A stretch of DNA of 64,000 nucleotides from Sphingomonas sp. UNC305MFCol5.2 (GTDB lineage Bacteria; Pseudomonadota; Alphaproteobacteria; Sphingomonadales; Sphingomonadaceae): contig NZ_JOOE01000004.1 of the NCBI RefSeq assembly GCF_000712135.1, forward strand, positions 603,501 to 667,500. Reading direction: 5' to 3'. Below are positions 42,385 to 50,825 of the stretch, in pieces. The position numbers were made by a program, and so were the translations under genes. The notes beneath the pieces are model-generated. The model was not told where the DNA came from, ran no database searches, and saw only the letters and a list, made by a program, of their open reading frames with translations. Within the stretch, counting starts at the first letter, position 1. Every line of letters starts with the position of its first letter.

Positions 42385-43128
42385 TCAGCTCTCGGCCGGT
42401 GTCGCTTCGACCTGCTCGATCAGATCGAGCACGTCGCCGATCAGCGCGCGCATCGCCGTGCGTGCTGCCTCGGCGTCGTGCGCCGCGATGGCGTCTCGCA
42501 CCGCGGCGTGATCGGCGACGTTGGCGGTGCGGCCCTTGAGCCGGTTGGTGAAGCGGATCGAAGTGCGCAGCGCGGTGCCCACAACGTCGCGGAACTGTGC
42601 GTAGAACGGGTTGCCCGACGCACGCAGGATCGCGACGTGAAAGGCGATATCGGCTTCCAGCGTATCCTCGAGGCCCTGCTCGGCGGCCTCCATGCGCTCC
42701 AGCCCCTGCGAGATCCGGGCGAGGTCCTCGGCCGTGCCGACGCGCGCGGCGAGCGCCGCCGCCTCGGGCTCGATCGCAACGCGGAGCTGGTTGAATTGGC
42801 GGAGCAGGTCGACCGAGAATTGCCGCTCGAGCAGCCAGCGCAGCACGTCGGTGTCGAACAGGTTCCAGTTGGTCGCGGGCTGCACTACCGTGCCCTGGCG
42901 CGGGCGGGCGCTCAGCAGCCCCTTGGCGGTCAGCATCTTGACTGCCTCGCGTGTCACCGACCGGCTGACGCCGTGCTGCTTGGCGAGTTCGGCCTCGGTG
43001 GGGAAGGCCTCCTTCTCATAGCGGCCGGTGACGATCGCGCGCCCCAGACTGTCGAGCATCCCATAGGTAAGGTTGCGCCCGAGCTGGGGGCCTGAGTCCT
43101 CTGCACCGAGCCTTGGATAATTCGGCAT
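42385..43128 (-). CDS. GntR/FadR-family (FCD) regulator
   Basis: 247 aa. N-terminal winged helix (about 20-85): YEKEAFPTEAELAKQHGVSRSVTREAVKMLTAKGLLSARPRQGT. The C-terminal all-alpha FCD domain (about 95-230) has metal-ligand positions in DTLEADIAFHVAILRASGN and DHAAVRDAIAAHD. FCD regulators of this type (such as DgoR, UxuR) sense sugar acids. It diverges from the symporter-dgoK-dgoA operon, so galactonate or its keto-deoxy product is a plausible effector (inference). Two palindromes in the shared promoter region are candidate operators. Confidence 0.9.
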   Translation of the reverse strand: MPNYPRLGAEDSGPQLGRNLTYGMLDSLGRAIVTGRYEKEAFPTEAELAKQHGVSRSVTREAVKMLTAKGLLSARPRQGTVVQPATNWNLFDTDVLRWLLERQFSVDLLRQFNQLRVAIEPEAAALAARVGTAEDLARISQGLERMEAAEQGLEDTLEADIAFHVAILRASGNPFYAQFRDVVGTALRTSIRFTNRLKGRTANVADHAAVRDAIAAHDAEAARTAMRALIGDVLDLIEQVEATPAES

Positions 43129-43147
43129 TTCCGGTCGCCCCTTGATC

Positions 43148-43171
43148 GATCCTGACAGCGATGTCAGGATC
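43148..43171. promoter_or_regulatory. Perfect inverted repeat with GCGA loop upstream of the FCD regulator
   Basis: GATCCTGACA-GCGA-TGTCAGGATC: ten perfect base pairs around a tetraloop, 19 bases upstream of the regulator ATG. It could be an operator or a 5'-UTR hairpin (GNRA-type loop when read on the + strand). Confidence 0.5.
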
Positions 43172-43215
43172 CTCTCCTTGCCATTGTTTCACCTACGTTA
43201 GCGAAGCGGCGGCGC

Positions 43216-43227
43216 TGGACAAGTCCA
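43216..43227. promoter_or_regulatory. Candidate FCD-regulator operator
   Basis: TGGACAAGTCCA is a perfect 12-bp palindrome of the TGG-N6-CCA kind seen at GntR/FCD sites. It lies 98 bases upstream of the symporter start, in the divergent promoter region. Confidence 0.45.
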
Positions 43228-43325
43228 ATAAATACGATAAATGAACCGGGGCCGCGCTTCTCGCGGCACAGAACGGGACTTAGAGCGCGGCACGAGCCGC
43301 CGGACCGTGGGGCAGGGAGGAAGCA

Positions 43326-44960
43326 ATGACGAGTCTCTCGCAGATCGATCTCATCGTCGTGATCGTTTACGCCATAGGCATTTTCGGCCTGGCGCAATGG
43401 GTTAGCCGTGAGAGAGCGGGGCATGCCAAGGACACGTCGGATTATTTCCTGGCGTCCAAGTCACTGCCCTGGTGGGCGATCGGCGCTTCGCTGATCGCTG
43501 CAAATATTTCTGCAGAACAGATCGTCGGTATGGCCGGTTCGGGCTATGCGCTCGGCCTCGCGATCGCTTCCTATGAATGGATGGCGGCGCTGACCTTGCT
43601 GATCGTCGGCAAATTCTTCCTGCCGATCTTCCTGAAGAACGAGATCTACACGATGCCGCAGTTCCTCGAGCAGCGGTTCGGTCGCGTGCTCCCGGTGCTG
43701 ATGGCGGTGTTCTGGCTCGCGCTCTACATTTTCGTGAACCTTACCTCGATCATCTGGCTCGGCTCGATCGCAGTCAACAAGGTCGCGGGGATCGATCAGA
43801 CCGCGGCGCTGATCGCATTGGGCGGCTTCGCCTTGCTCTATCAGCTCTATGGCGGCCTCAAGGCCGTGGCGCTCACCGACATCGTCCAGGTGACTCTGCT
43901 CGTGCTCGGCGGTCTCGTCGTCTCCTTCCTGACGCTCAACCAGATCGGCGGCGATCAGGGCGTCCTCGCCGGTTTCTCGGTCCTCACCCAGCGTGCGCCG
44001 AGCCACTTCGACATGATCCTCAGCCAGGACAATCCCTTCTACAAGGATCTGCCCGGCATCGCGGTTCTGGTCGGCGGCATGTGGATCGCCAACCTCTCTT
44101 ACTGGGGCTTCAACCAGTATATCATCCAGCGCGCGCTGGCCGCGAAGAACCTCGGCGAGGCGCAGAAGGGTGTGGTGTTCGCCGCCTATCTCAAGCTGCT
44201 GATGCCGGTGATCATCGTGCTGCCGGGTATCGCCGCAGTGGTGCTCGCGCCCGATCTCGCCAAGCCCGACGAAGCGTACCCCACGATGATGAAGCTGCTG
44301 CCCCCGGGCCTCCTCGGCCTCGTCTTCGCGGCATTGATCGCGGCGATCATCGCGTCGACCGCGTCGAAGATCAATTCGATCGCCACCATCTTCACCCTCG
44401 ATCTCTACGCCAAGGCGCGCGGCATCAAGACGCGCGGCGAAGACAATGTCGCGGGCGTCGAGGGACAGGAGAAGCACCTCGTCCTCGTCGGCCGCGTCGT
44501 CGCCGCGATCGCCGTGGTGATCGCGATCATCGCCGCCCGGCCGCTGATCGGTCAGTCGGACCAGGCCTTCCAGTTCATCCAGGAATTCTCGGGCTTCTTC
44601 ACCCCGGGCATCACGGTGATCTTCCTGCTCGGCCTGTTCTGGAAGCCGGCGACCGAGGCCGGGGCGATCGTCGCCGCGATGACGTCGGTGGTGCTGTCCT
44701 ACCTCCTCAAGATCGGCATTCCCTCGCCGTTCCTGCCGGAGGCGCTCAACGCTTATCTCTTCCCGTTCATGAACCGCATGATGTTCGTGTTCGTGGTGAG
44801 CCTGTTCCTCGCGATGGTCGTCTCGCTGCTCGTCCGCGGCCGGGGCGACGCAAACCGGGTGACGATGGAAGGCGTGACCTTCCGCACCTCGGGGGCGTTC
44901 AACATGGCCGGGATCGGCGTGATCCTCATCCTCATCGCATTGTACGCGACCTGGTGGTGA
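43326..44960 (+). CDS. Sodium/solute symporter (SSS family), probable galactose or hexose importer
   Basis: 544 aa with about 14 membrane segments. SSS/SGLT features: DYFLASKSLPWWAIGASLIAANISAEQIVGMAGSGYALGLA (TM2 region), YGGLKAVALTDIVQ, SYWGFNQYIIQRALAAKNLGEAQKG, FAALIAAIIASTASKINSIATIFTLDLY with the sodium-site serines, and QEFSGFFTPGITVIFLLGLFWKPAT. It resembles vSGLT-type sugar carriers. It is first of the overlapping run symporter-dgoK-dgoA-halogenase-halogenase-like; its stop overlaps the dgoK start (GTGA). Galactose or galactonate is the likely substrate by context. Confidence 0.9.
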   Translation: MTSLSQIDLIVVIVYAIGIFGLAQWVSRERAGHAKDTSDYFLASKSLPWWAIGASLIAANISAEQIVGMAGSGYALGLAIASYEWMAALTLLIVGKFFLPIFLKNEIYTMPQFLEQRFGRVLPVLMAVFWLALYIFVNLTSIIWLGSIAVNKVAGIDQTAALIALGGFALLYQLYGGLKAVALTDIVQVTLLVLGGLVVSFLTLNQIGGDQGVLAGFSVLTQRAPSHFDMILSQDNPFYKDLPGIAVLVGGMWIANLSYWGFNQYIIQRALAAKNLGEAQKGVVFAAYLKLLMPVIIVLPGIAAVVLAPDLAKPDEAYPTMMKLLPPGLLGLVFAALIAAIIASTASKINSIATIFTLDLYAKARGIKTRGEDNVAGVEGQEKHLVLVGRVVAAIAVVIAIIAARPLIGQSDQAFQFIQEFSGFFTPGITVIFLLGLFWKPATEAGAIVAAMTSVVLSYLLKIGIPSPFLPEALNAYLFPFMNRMMFVFVVSLFLAMVVSLLVRGRGDANRVTMEGVTFRTSGAFNMAGIGVILILIALYATWW

Positions 44961-45823
44961 GTTTCGGCAGCCGCTTCCTCGCCGTCGACTGGGGCACGAC
45001 CAACCGGCGCGTGTTCCTGATCGACGGCGGCGTTGTCGCGAAGACCGAGCGGGACGACCGGGGCGTGACCTCGGTGCAGGACTTCGCAGCAGAGGCGGCG
45101 GCGATCCGCCAGCGCTTCGGCGACTATCCGATGCTGCTCGCGGGGATGGTCGGCTCGAATATCGGCTGGCGGCCCGCGCCCTATGTCGCTGCGCCCGCCG
45201 GCATCGCCGAACTCGCGGCGGGGCTGCTCCGGATCGACGACCGCACGGTGATCGTCCCTGGCATCTCGACGCAGGTGAATGGCCGCCCGGACGTGATGCG
45301 CGGCGAGGAAGTCCAGTTGCTCGGCGCGGTCGCCGCGGGGCTGGTTCCGGCGGATTCGCTGCTCGCCCAGCCGGGCACCCATTGCAAATGGGTCGAGATG
45401 CAGGGCGGCAAGGTCGTGGATTTCGTTACCGCGATGACCGGCGAGTTGTTCGCATTGCTCCGCAAGCACGGCCTGCTCGCCGCGCAACTAGGCGGTGAGG
45501 TGACTCTCGGCGCGGCGTTCCTCGAAGGCGTCGAGCACGGCAAGCGTCAGGATCTTGCCGCATCGCTGTTCGGCATCCGCGCCGCCAAGATGCTGGGACA
45601 ACGCGACGATGCCGATGCGGCTTCCTACGCCAGCGGATTGCTTATCGGCACCGACGTCGCCGCCCGACTCGCCGGCTCGGGGCACGAGGCCGTCCATATC
45701 CTCGCCGATCCCGTGCTCGGCGGGCTCTATGCGGCGGCCATTCAAGCGCATGGCCGCAATGCCTATCTGATCGACAGCCACGCCGCATTCGTTGCCGGCG
45801 TAAACGAGATTGTGAGCCAATGA
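44957..45823 (+). CDS. dgoK: 2-dehydro-3-deoxygalactonokinase
   Basis: 288 aa from GTG at 44957. DgoK signatures: FLAVDWGTTNRRVFLIDGG (phosphate loop), MLLAGMVGSNIGWRPAPYVAAPAGIAELA, VPGISTQVNGRPDVMRGEEVQLLGA, and QPGTHCKWVEMQGGKVVDFVTAMTGELFALL. It phosphorylates 2-keto-3-deoxygalactonate for the aldolase encoded next, whose ATG overlaps this stop (ATGA). With the aldose dehydrogenase and dehydratase at 32530-35407 it supports a DeLey-Doudoroff route for the galactose freed by GH35/GH53. Confidence 0.95.
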   Translation: MSFGSRFLAVDWGTTNRRVFLIDGGVVAKTERDDRGVTSVQDFAAEAAAIRQRFGDYPMLLAGMVGSNIGWRPAPYVAAPAGIAELAAGLLRIDDRTVIVPGISTQVNGRPDVMRGEEVQLLGAVAAGLVPADSLLAQPGTHCKWVEMQGGKVVDFVTAMTGELFALLRKHGLLAAQLGGEVTLGAAFLEGVEHGKRQDLAASLFGIRAAKMLGQRDDADAASYASGLLIGTDVAARLAGSGHEAVHILADPVLGGLYAAAIQAHGRNAYLIDSHAAFVAGVNEIVSQ

Positions 45824-46437
45824 ACTTCGACGCCGCCTTCGCCCGCTGCCCCCTCATCGCCATTCTCCGCGGCGTGAAGCCCGACGAGGTCGAGGCGATC
45901 GGTGACGCGCTGGTCGATGCCGGCTTCACGCTGATCGAAGTCCCGATGAACTCCCCCGATCCGCTCGACAGCATCGCCCGCCTCGCGCGCAGGTTCGAGG
46001 GCAGGGCAGTCATCGGCGCCGGCACCGTCCTCACCGAGGGGCAGGTCGAGCAGGTCCGCACCGTCGGCGGCACGATGATCATCTCGCCCAACGCCAACAC
46101 CCGGGTGATCGCCGCCAGCGCAGAGGCGGGGATGACCTCGCTCCCCGGCGTTGTCACGCCGACCGAGGCCTTTGCCGCGATCGAAGCCGGCGCCACTGCG
46201 CTCAAGCTGTTCCCCGCCGAGGGATCGAGCCCAGCGATCCTCAAGGCGATGCGCGCCGTGCTCCCCAGGGACATGCGCCTGCTCCCCGTCGGCGGGATCG
46301 CGCCCGACAATATGGGCCCTTGGCGCGCTGCCGGCGCGGCGGGCTTCGGGCTGGGCTCGGCGCTCTACAAGCCGGGCCTCACCGCCGCCGAAGTCGGCGC
46401 GCACGCCAGGGCGTTCGTATCCGCACTGGCAAGCTGA
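45820..46437 (+). CDS. dgoA: 2-dehydro-3-deoxy-6-phosphogalactonate aldolase
   Basis: 205 aa class I aldolase of the KDPG/KDPGal family. Catalytic E40 (FTLIEVPMNSP) and Schiff-base K129 (ATALKLFPAE) are present, with GAGTVLT, SPNANTRVI and PVGGIAPDNM. The VPMNSP motif favours KDPGal over KDPG aldolases. Products are pyruvate and glyceraldehyde-3-phosphate. The gene overlaps dgoK by 4 bp and is followed after 40 bp by the halogenase gene. Confidence 0.94.
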   Translation: MNFDAAFARCPLIAILRGVKPDEVEAIGDALVDAGFTLIEVPMNSPDPLDSIARLARRFEGRAVIGAGTVLTEGQVEQVRTVGGTMIISPNANTRVIAASAEAGMTSLPGVVTPTEAFAAIEAGATALKLFPAEGSSPAILKAMRAVLPRDMRLLPVGGIAPDNMGPWRAAGAAGFGLGSALYKPGLTAAEVGAHARAFVSALAS

Positions 46438-46477
46438 GCGGATAATCGCCTACACCCGCTCCCGGAGAGGGGGCGCG

Positions 46478-47977
46478 GTGAACCAGCCGGCTAAGAAAGT
46501 GATCGTCGTCGGCGGCGGCACCGCCGGCTGGATGGCCGCAGCGGCGCTCGGCAAGATGTTGCCGCACGCGTGCAGCGTCGAGTTGATCGAATCCGCCGAG
46601 ATCGGCATCGTCGGGGTGGGCGAGGCGACGCTGCCGCATCTGCGCGCCTACCTCCAGACGCTCGGTCTCGACGAAGCCGAGTTCATGACTGCCACCCACG
46701 CCACCTACAAGCTGGGCATCGAATTCCGCGATTTCGGCAAGCCCGGCGATTCCTATCTCCACCCGTTCGGCGATTTCGGCCGTCCACTGAACGGCGTGCC
46801 CTTCCTCCAATATTGGCTGCGGATGCGCGCGCTGGGGCAGGGCGGCGAGATTTTCGAATATTCGATGGCCAATGTCATGGCGGCGGCGAAGCGCTTCGCA
46901 TTGCCCGCGAGCGATCCGGCCTCGCTGCTTTCGACGATCGGCTATGCCTACCAATTCGATGCCACGCGCTTCGGCCCTTATCTGCGCGAATTCGCGGAAG
47001 GGAGGGGCGTCAAGCGCACCGAGGGCCGGATCGTCTCGGTCGAGCGCGACTCTGAAACCGGCGATGTCGCGGCGGTGCTGCTCGAAAGCGGCACGCGAGT
47101 AGAGGGCGACCTGTTCGTCGACTGCTCGGGTTTCCGCAGCCTGCTTCTCGGCGACACGCTGGGCGAGGATTGGGAGGACTGGTCGCACTGGCTGCCCTGC
47201 GACCGGGCGATGGCATTGCCCTGCGCCTCGCCGCCGGGGGAGATCGAGCCGCTCACCCGCGCCACCGCGATGGCGGCGGGGTGGCGCTGGCGCATCCCGC
47301 TCCAGCACCGCGTCGGCAATGGCTATGTCTATTCGAGCGCGCACCTCTCCGACGATGACGCGGCTGCCGCGATCCTCGGCGCGGTCGAGGGCGAACCGCT
47401 CGCCGATCCGCGCGTGCTGCGTTTCCGCGCCGGTCGCCGCAAGCGGAGCTGGTCGCACAATGTGATCGCGGTCGGGCTCGCCTCGGGCTTTCTCGAGCCG
47501 CTCGAATCGACCAGCATCTATCTCGTCCAGGCGGCGATCACGCAGTTGCTCGAGCTGTTCCCGATCCGCGATATCGAGCCCGCCGATCGTGACGAGTTCA
47601 ACGCCCAAATCGACTATGAATATGATCGCATCCGCGACTTCCTGATCCTCCATTATCACGCCAGCACCCGCGACGATTCGGAGTTCTGGAACTACGTCCG
47701 GCATATGCCGATACCCGACAGCCTCGCCGACAAGATCGCGCTGTTTCGCCGCGCCGGGCGTATCCAGCGCTACGCCCATGGCCTGTTCTTCGAGCCGAGC
47801 TGGATCGCAGTGCTGATCGGGCAAGGCGTGATGCCCGAGGGCTGGGACCAGCGCATCGCGGCGGCGCCGCCAGTGGAGCTCGGCCAGGCGCTCGAACGGT
47901 TGCGCGGCCGGATCGCCGTGGAGGTGCGCGCGCTGCCCGGGCATCGCCAGACGCTCGAACGGCAGAAATTGCTGTGA
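46478..47977 (+). CDS. Flavin-dependent tryptophan-halogenase-family protein, catalytically complete
   Basis: 499 aa from GTG at 46478 with GGAGAGGGGG upstream. FAD motif VVGGGTAGWMAAAALGK (about 10-26); catalytic lysine K78 in THATYKLGIEF, corresponding to K79 of PrnA; the GWRWRIP motif (269-274); and E343-S344 in FLEPLESTSIYLVQ, matching the PrnA Glu-Ser pair. All known halogenase catalytic residues are therefore present. Such genes are common in sugar loci of sphingomonads and Caulobacter without known substrate. Here it is in the dgoK-dgoA operon and overlaps a degenerate paralogue. A separate flavin reductase is not seen. Substrate unknown; tryptophan is not implied by the name. Confidence 0.9.
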   Translation: MNQPAKKVIVVGGGTAGWMAAAALGKMLPHACSVELIESAEIGIVGVGEATLPHLRAYLQTLGLDEAEFMTATHATYKLGIEFRDFGKPGDSYLHPFGDFGRPLNGVPFLQYWLRMRALGQGGEIFEYSMANVMAAAKRFALPASDPASLLSTIGYAYQFDATRFGPYLREFAEGRGVKRTEGRIVSVERDSETGDVAAVLLESGTRVEGDLFVDCSGFRSLLLGDTLGEDWEDWSHWLPCDRAMALPCASPPGEIEPLTRATAMAAGWRWRIPLQHRVGNGYVYSSAHLSDDDAAAAILGAVEGEPLADPRVLRFRAGRRKRSWSHNVIAVGLASGFLEPLESTSIYLVQAAITQLLELFPIRDIEPADRDEFNAQIDYEYDRIRDFLILHYHASTRDDSEFWNYVRHMPIPDSLADKIALFRRAGRIQRYAHGLFFEPSWIAVLIGQGVMPEGWDQRIAAAPPVELGQALERLRGRIAVEVRALPGHRQTLERQKLL

Positions 47978-49389
47978 GCGATCGCGCGATTCGCAGCGTC
48001 GCGATCCTCGGCGGCGGCATCACCGGCCTGTCCGCCGCGGTGGCGTTCGCGCGCGCGCTGCCGCAGGTCGTGATCACCGTGATCGAAACCGCGCCCGATC
48101 CCGCGGCGCTTGCCGATCGGCTGCCGGGCAGCATGACTTCGGTCCACCGTTTCCATGCGAGCGTCGGCCTCGACGAGGCGGCGCTGCTCCGCGTGGGTGC
48201 GGCGATCCCCCGGCTGGGGCTCCGCTTCGAGAATTGGCCCGCAGGCAGCGAGACCTGGTTTCACGTCCATGGCGATCATGGTGCGCAGACGGGGACGATC
48301 GCCTTCCACCAGCTCTGGGCGCGCGCGCGGCGCGCGGGGCAGGCAGAGGCCTATCATCGTTACGCCGCCGCCGCTGTGCTCGCCGAAGCGGGAAGGTTCG
48401 TCCATCCGCAGGGCGATCCCGGATCGCCGCTCGCGGCCTTCGATTATGCGCTGCGGCTCGATCCCGATCGCTACCGCGAGGTCCTCGCGTCGCTCGCCGA
48501 CCAACTGCGCGTGGTGCGAACGCAAGGCAGTTTCGCCGGCGTGGACCGGCATGGCGATGGCAGCGCGGCGGCGCTGCTGCTCGGCGACGGCCGCCGGATC
48601 GAGGCTGATCTATATCTCGACGCTTCGGGCCCCGCAGCCGTGCTGGCCCAAGCGATCGGCGGCGAATTCGAGGACTGGAGCAGTGCACTTCCGTGCGACC
48701 GCCTGCTGTTGGGCGAAGGACCGCCGAGCGCCGTGAGCCCGAACGACACGATCGTCGGCGGCGCGCATGGCTGGCAGTTCGCTTGCCCGCTGCCCGGACG
48801 GACTCTTCTGGGGCATGTCTGGTCCTCGTCCGATCCCGTCCCAGATCGCGAAGGGCGCGCGCTCATTTTTCGTCCGGGTCGACGCGTCGATCCCTGGGTC
48901 CGCAACGTCCTCGCGATCGGCGATGCGGCGGTGGCGTTGGACCCGCTCCACTGGCCCAATCTCCACCTTGCCCAGAGCGGCATCGCGCGCGCGCTCGATT
49001 TGTTGCCAGGGCGCGATTGTCACCCGGTGGAGGTCGCCGAGTATAATCGCCGTTCGCGTGAGGAAGCGCAGCGGACGCGCGATTTTCAGGCGCTCCATTA
49101 TCTCCGTGCCGGCGCTTCGATCGAAATCCCGGACAGCCTCGCCCGGACGCTCCAGCAGTTCGAGAGCCGTGGGCGGTTGCCCACCTATGACGAGGATAGC
49201 CTGCCCGACGAGATCTGGCTGTCGGCGTTGCTTGGTCTGGGCGTGCTGCCCCGCGAGATCCAGCCGCTCGCCGCGGCGGTGGACTCGGTCGCCGCTGCCA
49301 CCCGGATGGCCGAGATGCGAGCCGGCCTCGCGCAATTGGCCGGGCGGCTGCCGAGCTTTGCCGAGTATCTGGCCCGCGTCTCGGCCTAG
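47974..49389 (+). CDS. Degenerate tryptophan-halogenase paralogue (non-catalytic?)
   Basis: 471 aa from GTG at 47974, overlapping the halogenase stop (GTGA). It keeps the FAD-binding start (VAILGGGITGLSAAVAFARALP) and the family order, including DLYLDASGPAAV and EFEDWSSALPCDR, which align with DLFVDCSGFRS and DWEDWSHWLPCDR of the neighbour. The catalytic lysine is replaced by R80 (AAIPRLGLRF); the Glu-Ser pair becomes H326-W327 (ALDPLHWPNLHLAQ); GWRWRIP becomes GWQFACP. It may be a structural partner, chaperone or a flavoenzyme with a new role. The reading frame is intact with no stops, so it is maintained rather than a pseudogene. It converges on the efflux gene, sharing a CTAG. Confidence 0.82.
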   Translation: MSDRAIRSVAILGGGITGLSAAVAFARALPQVVITVIETAPDPAALADRLPGSMTSVHRFHASVGLDEAALLRVGAAIPRLGLRFENWPAGSETWFHVHGDHGAQTGTIAFHQLWARARRAGQAEAYHRYAAAAVLAEAGRFVHPQGDPGSPLAAFDYALRLDPDRYREVLASLADQLRVVRTQGSFAGVDRHGDGSAAALLLGDGRRIEADLYLDASGPAAVLAQAIGGEFEDWSSALPCDRLLLGEGPPSAVSPNDTIVGGAHGWQFACPLPGRTLLGHVWSSSDPVPDREGRALIFRPGRRVDPWVRNVLAIGDAAVALDPLHWPNLHLAQSGIARALDLLPGRDCHPVEVAEYNRRSREEAQRTRDFQALHYLRAGASIEIPDSLARTLQQFESRGRLPTYDEDSLPDEIWLSALLGLGVLPREIQPLAAAVDSVAAATRMAEMRAGLAQLAGRLPSFAEYLARVSA

Positions 49390-50825
49390 GGCTGGCCGGC
49401 CGCCGCTTCCGGCCCTTGCGGGGTCGCACGCAGCAGCGAATCGCCGCCCAGGGTGCGGTACAGCGTCACGAGATTGCTCGCCTGCACCAGCCGGGTGTTC
49501 ACCAGCGTGCGCTGCGCCGAATAGAGCGATCGCTGCGCGTCGAGGCTGGACAGGAACGTATCGATCCCGCCGCGATAGCGCGCCTCGGCCAGCTGGTAGG
49601 TGTCGGCCGCGGCGCTCGTCTGCGCCTGTGTCGCGCGGAGCTGCTCGGTGATCGTGCCGCGTCGTGCCAATGCGTCGGCGACTTCGCGGAATGCCGACTG
49701 GATCGCGCGCTCGTAGGTCGCGACTGCGGCCTCGCGCTGCGCCTCGCTCAGCCGCACATTCGCCTTGCCGGCCCCCGCATTGAAGATCGAATAATTCGCA
49801 TCGGCACCGGCCGACCAGTTAAAACCGTTGCCGCTGAACAGCCCGGTCAGGGCATTGCTGGCGAGCCCCAGCAGCCCGGTGAGCGAAATGCGCGGGAACA
49901 AGGCGGCACGCGCGGCGCCGATCTCGGCATTGGCGGCGCGGAGCTGGTATTCGGCCTGCACCACGTCGGGGCGGCGGAGCAGCACGCTGGAGTCGATCCC
50001 GGCGGGAAGCTCGGCGATCGTCGGCGCAGCTTCGTCGAGCGACGCGGGCAGCAGCGCCGGATCGATTGGCGCGCCGACCAGCAGCTGGAGCGCGTTGATG
50101 TCCTGCGCCAGCGCGGTGCGCTGCTGGGCGAGATCGGCGCGCGCGCCTTCCAGCACTTGCTCGGCCTGGCGCAGATCGGTGCGCGGCGCGATTCCGCCCT
50201 GCAGCCGCGCACGCGTCAGCCGCACGCTGTTCTCGGCGTTGCCGGCAGTGTCCTGCGCGATCTTGAGCAGGCTCGCGTCGGCGGCATAGTTCAGCCACGC
50301 ATCGGCGATGTCGCCGACCAGGGTGAGGTACGTCGCGCGCGCGCCGGCCTCGGTGGCGAAATAGCGATTCTGTTCGGCGCGGGTGAGCGAGGCGACGCGG
50401 CCGAACAGGTCGAGTTCGAAGCCGGTGATCCCGGCATCGGCAGTAAAGCGCGTGCGGGCATCCGATCCCGCGGTGGAGGATCCGGTGCTTTGGCCGCCCG
50501 AGACTGTCGCCCCTGCGCCGGCGCTGACTTCGGGCAGCCGTTCGGCGCGCTGGATGCGATATTGTTCGCGCGCGGCGCGGATGTTCGCCGCGGCGAGCCG
50601 CAAGTCGCGATTCTCGGTCAGGGCGCGCGCGATCAGCGACTGGAGCCGCGCGTCGCGAAAGATGTCGCGATATGTCACCGCCGGCAAAGTCGTCTCGCTG
50701 TTCGCCAGATAGGCGTCGCCGACCGGCCACGACGGCGGCACCGGCGCTGCCGGCTGGACGTATTTCGGATCCATCGAGCAGCCGGCGAGGGCAGTCGCGG
50801 CGAGGAACAGCGCGGTGCGCCTCAT
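49386..50825 (-). CDS. RND efflux outer-membrane factor (NodT/OprM family lipoprotein)
   Basis: 479 aa from the ATG at 50825 (ATGA overlap with the permease stop). Lipoprotein signal MRRTALFLAATALAGC with lipidated C16. The TolC-like repeated alpha-hairpin architecture is shown by LIARALTENRDLRLAAANIRAAREQYRIQRAERLPEV and its internal repeat RRPDVVQAEYQLRAANAEIGAARAALFPRISLTG. It is the outer-membrane exit duct of the pump formed with the next two gene products. Last gene of the efflux operon. Confidence 0.95.
   Translation of the reverse strand: MRRTALFLAATALAGCSMDPKYVQPAAPVPPSWPVGDAYLANSETTLPAVTYRDIFRDARLQSLIARALTENRDLRLAAANIRAAREQYRIQRAERLPEVSAGAGATVSGGQSTGSSTAGSDARTRFTADAGITGFELDLFGRVASLTRAEQNRYFATEAGARATYLTLVGDIADAWLNYAADASLLKIAQDTAGNAENSVRLTRARLQGGIAPRTDLRQAEQVLEGARADLAQQRTALAQDINALQLLVGAPIDPALLPASLDEAAPTIAELPAGIDSSVLLRRPDVVQAEYQLRAANAEIGAARAALFPRISLTGLLGLASNALTGLFSGNGFNWSAGADANYSIFNAGAGKANVRLSEAQREAAVATYERAIQSAFREVADALARRGTITEQLRATQAQTSAAADTYQLAEARYRGGIDTFLSSLDAQRSLYSAQRTLVNTRLVQASNLVTLYRTLGGDSLLRATPQGPEAAAGQP

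Noticed and set aside
47974..49389. Pseudogene call for the second halogenase-like gene
   Set aside because: The frame is uninterrupted, start-coupled, and keeps family blocks over its length; only catalytic positions are changed.
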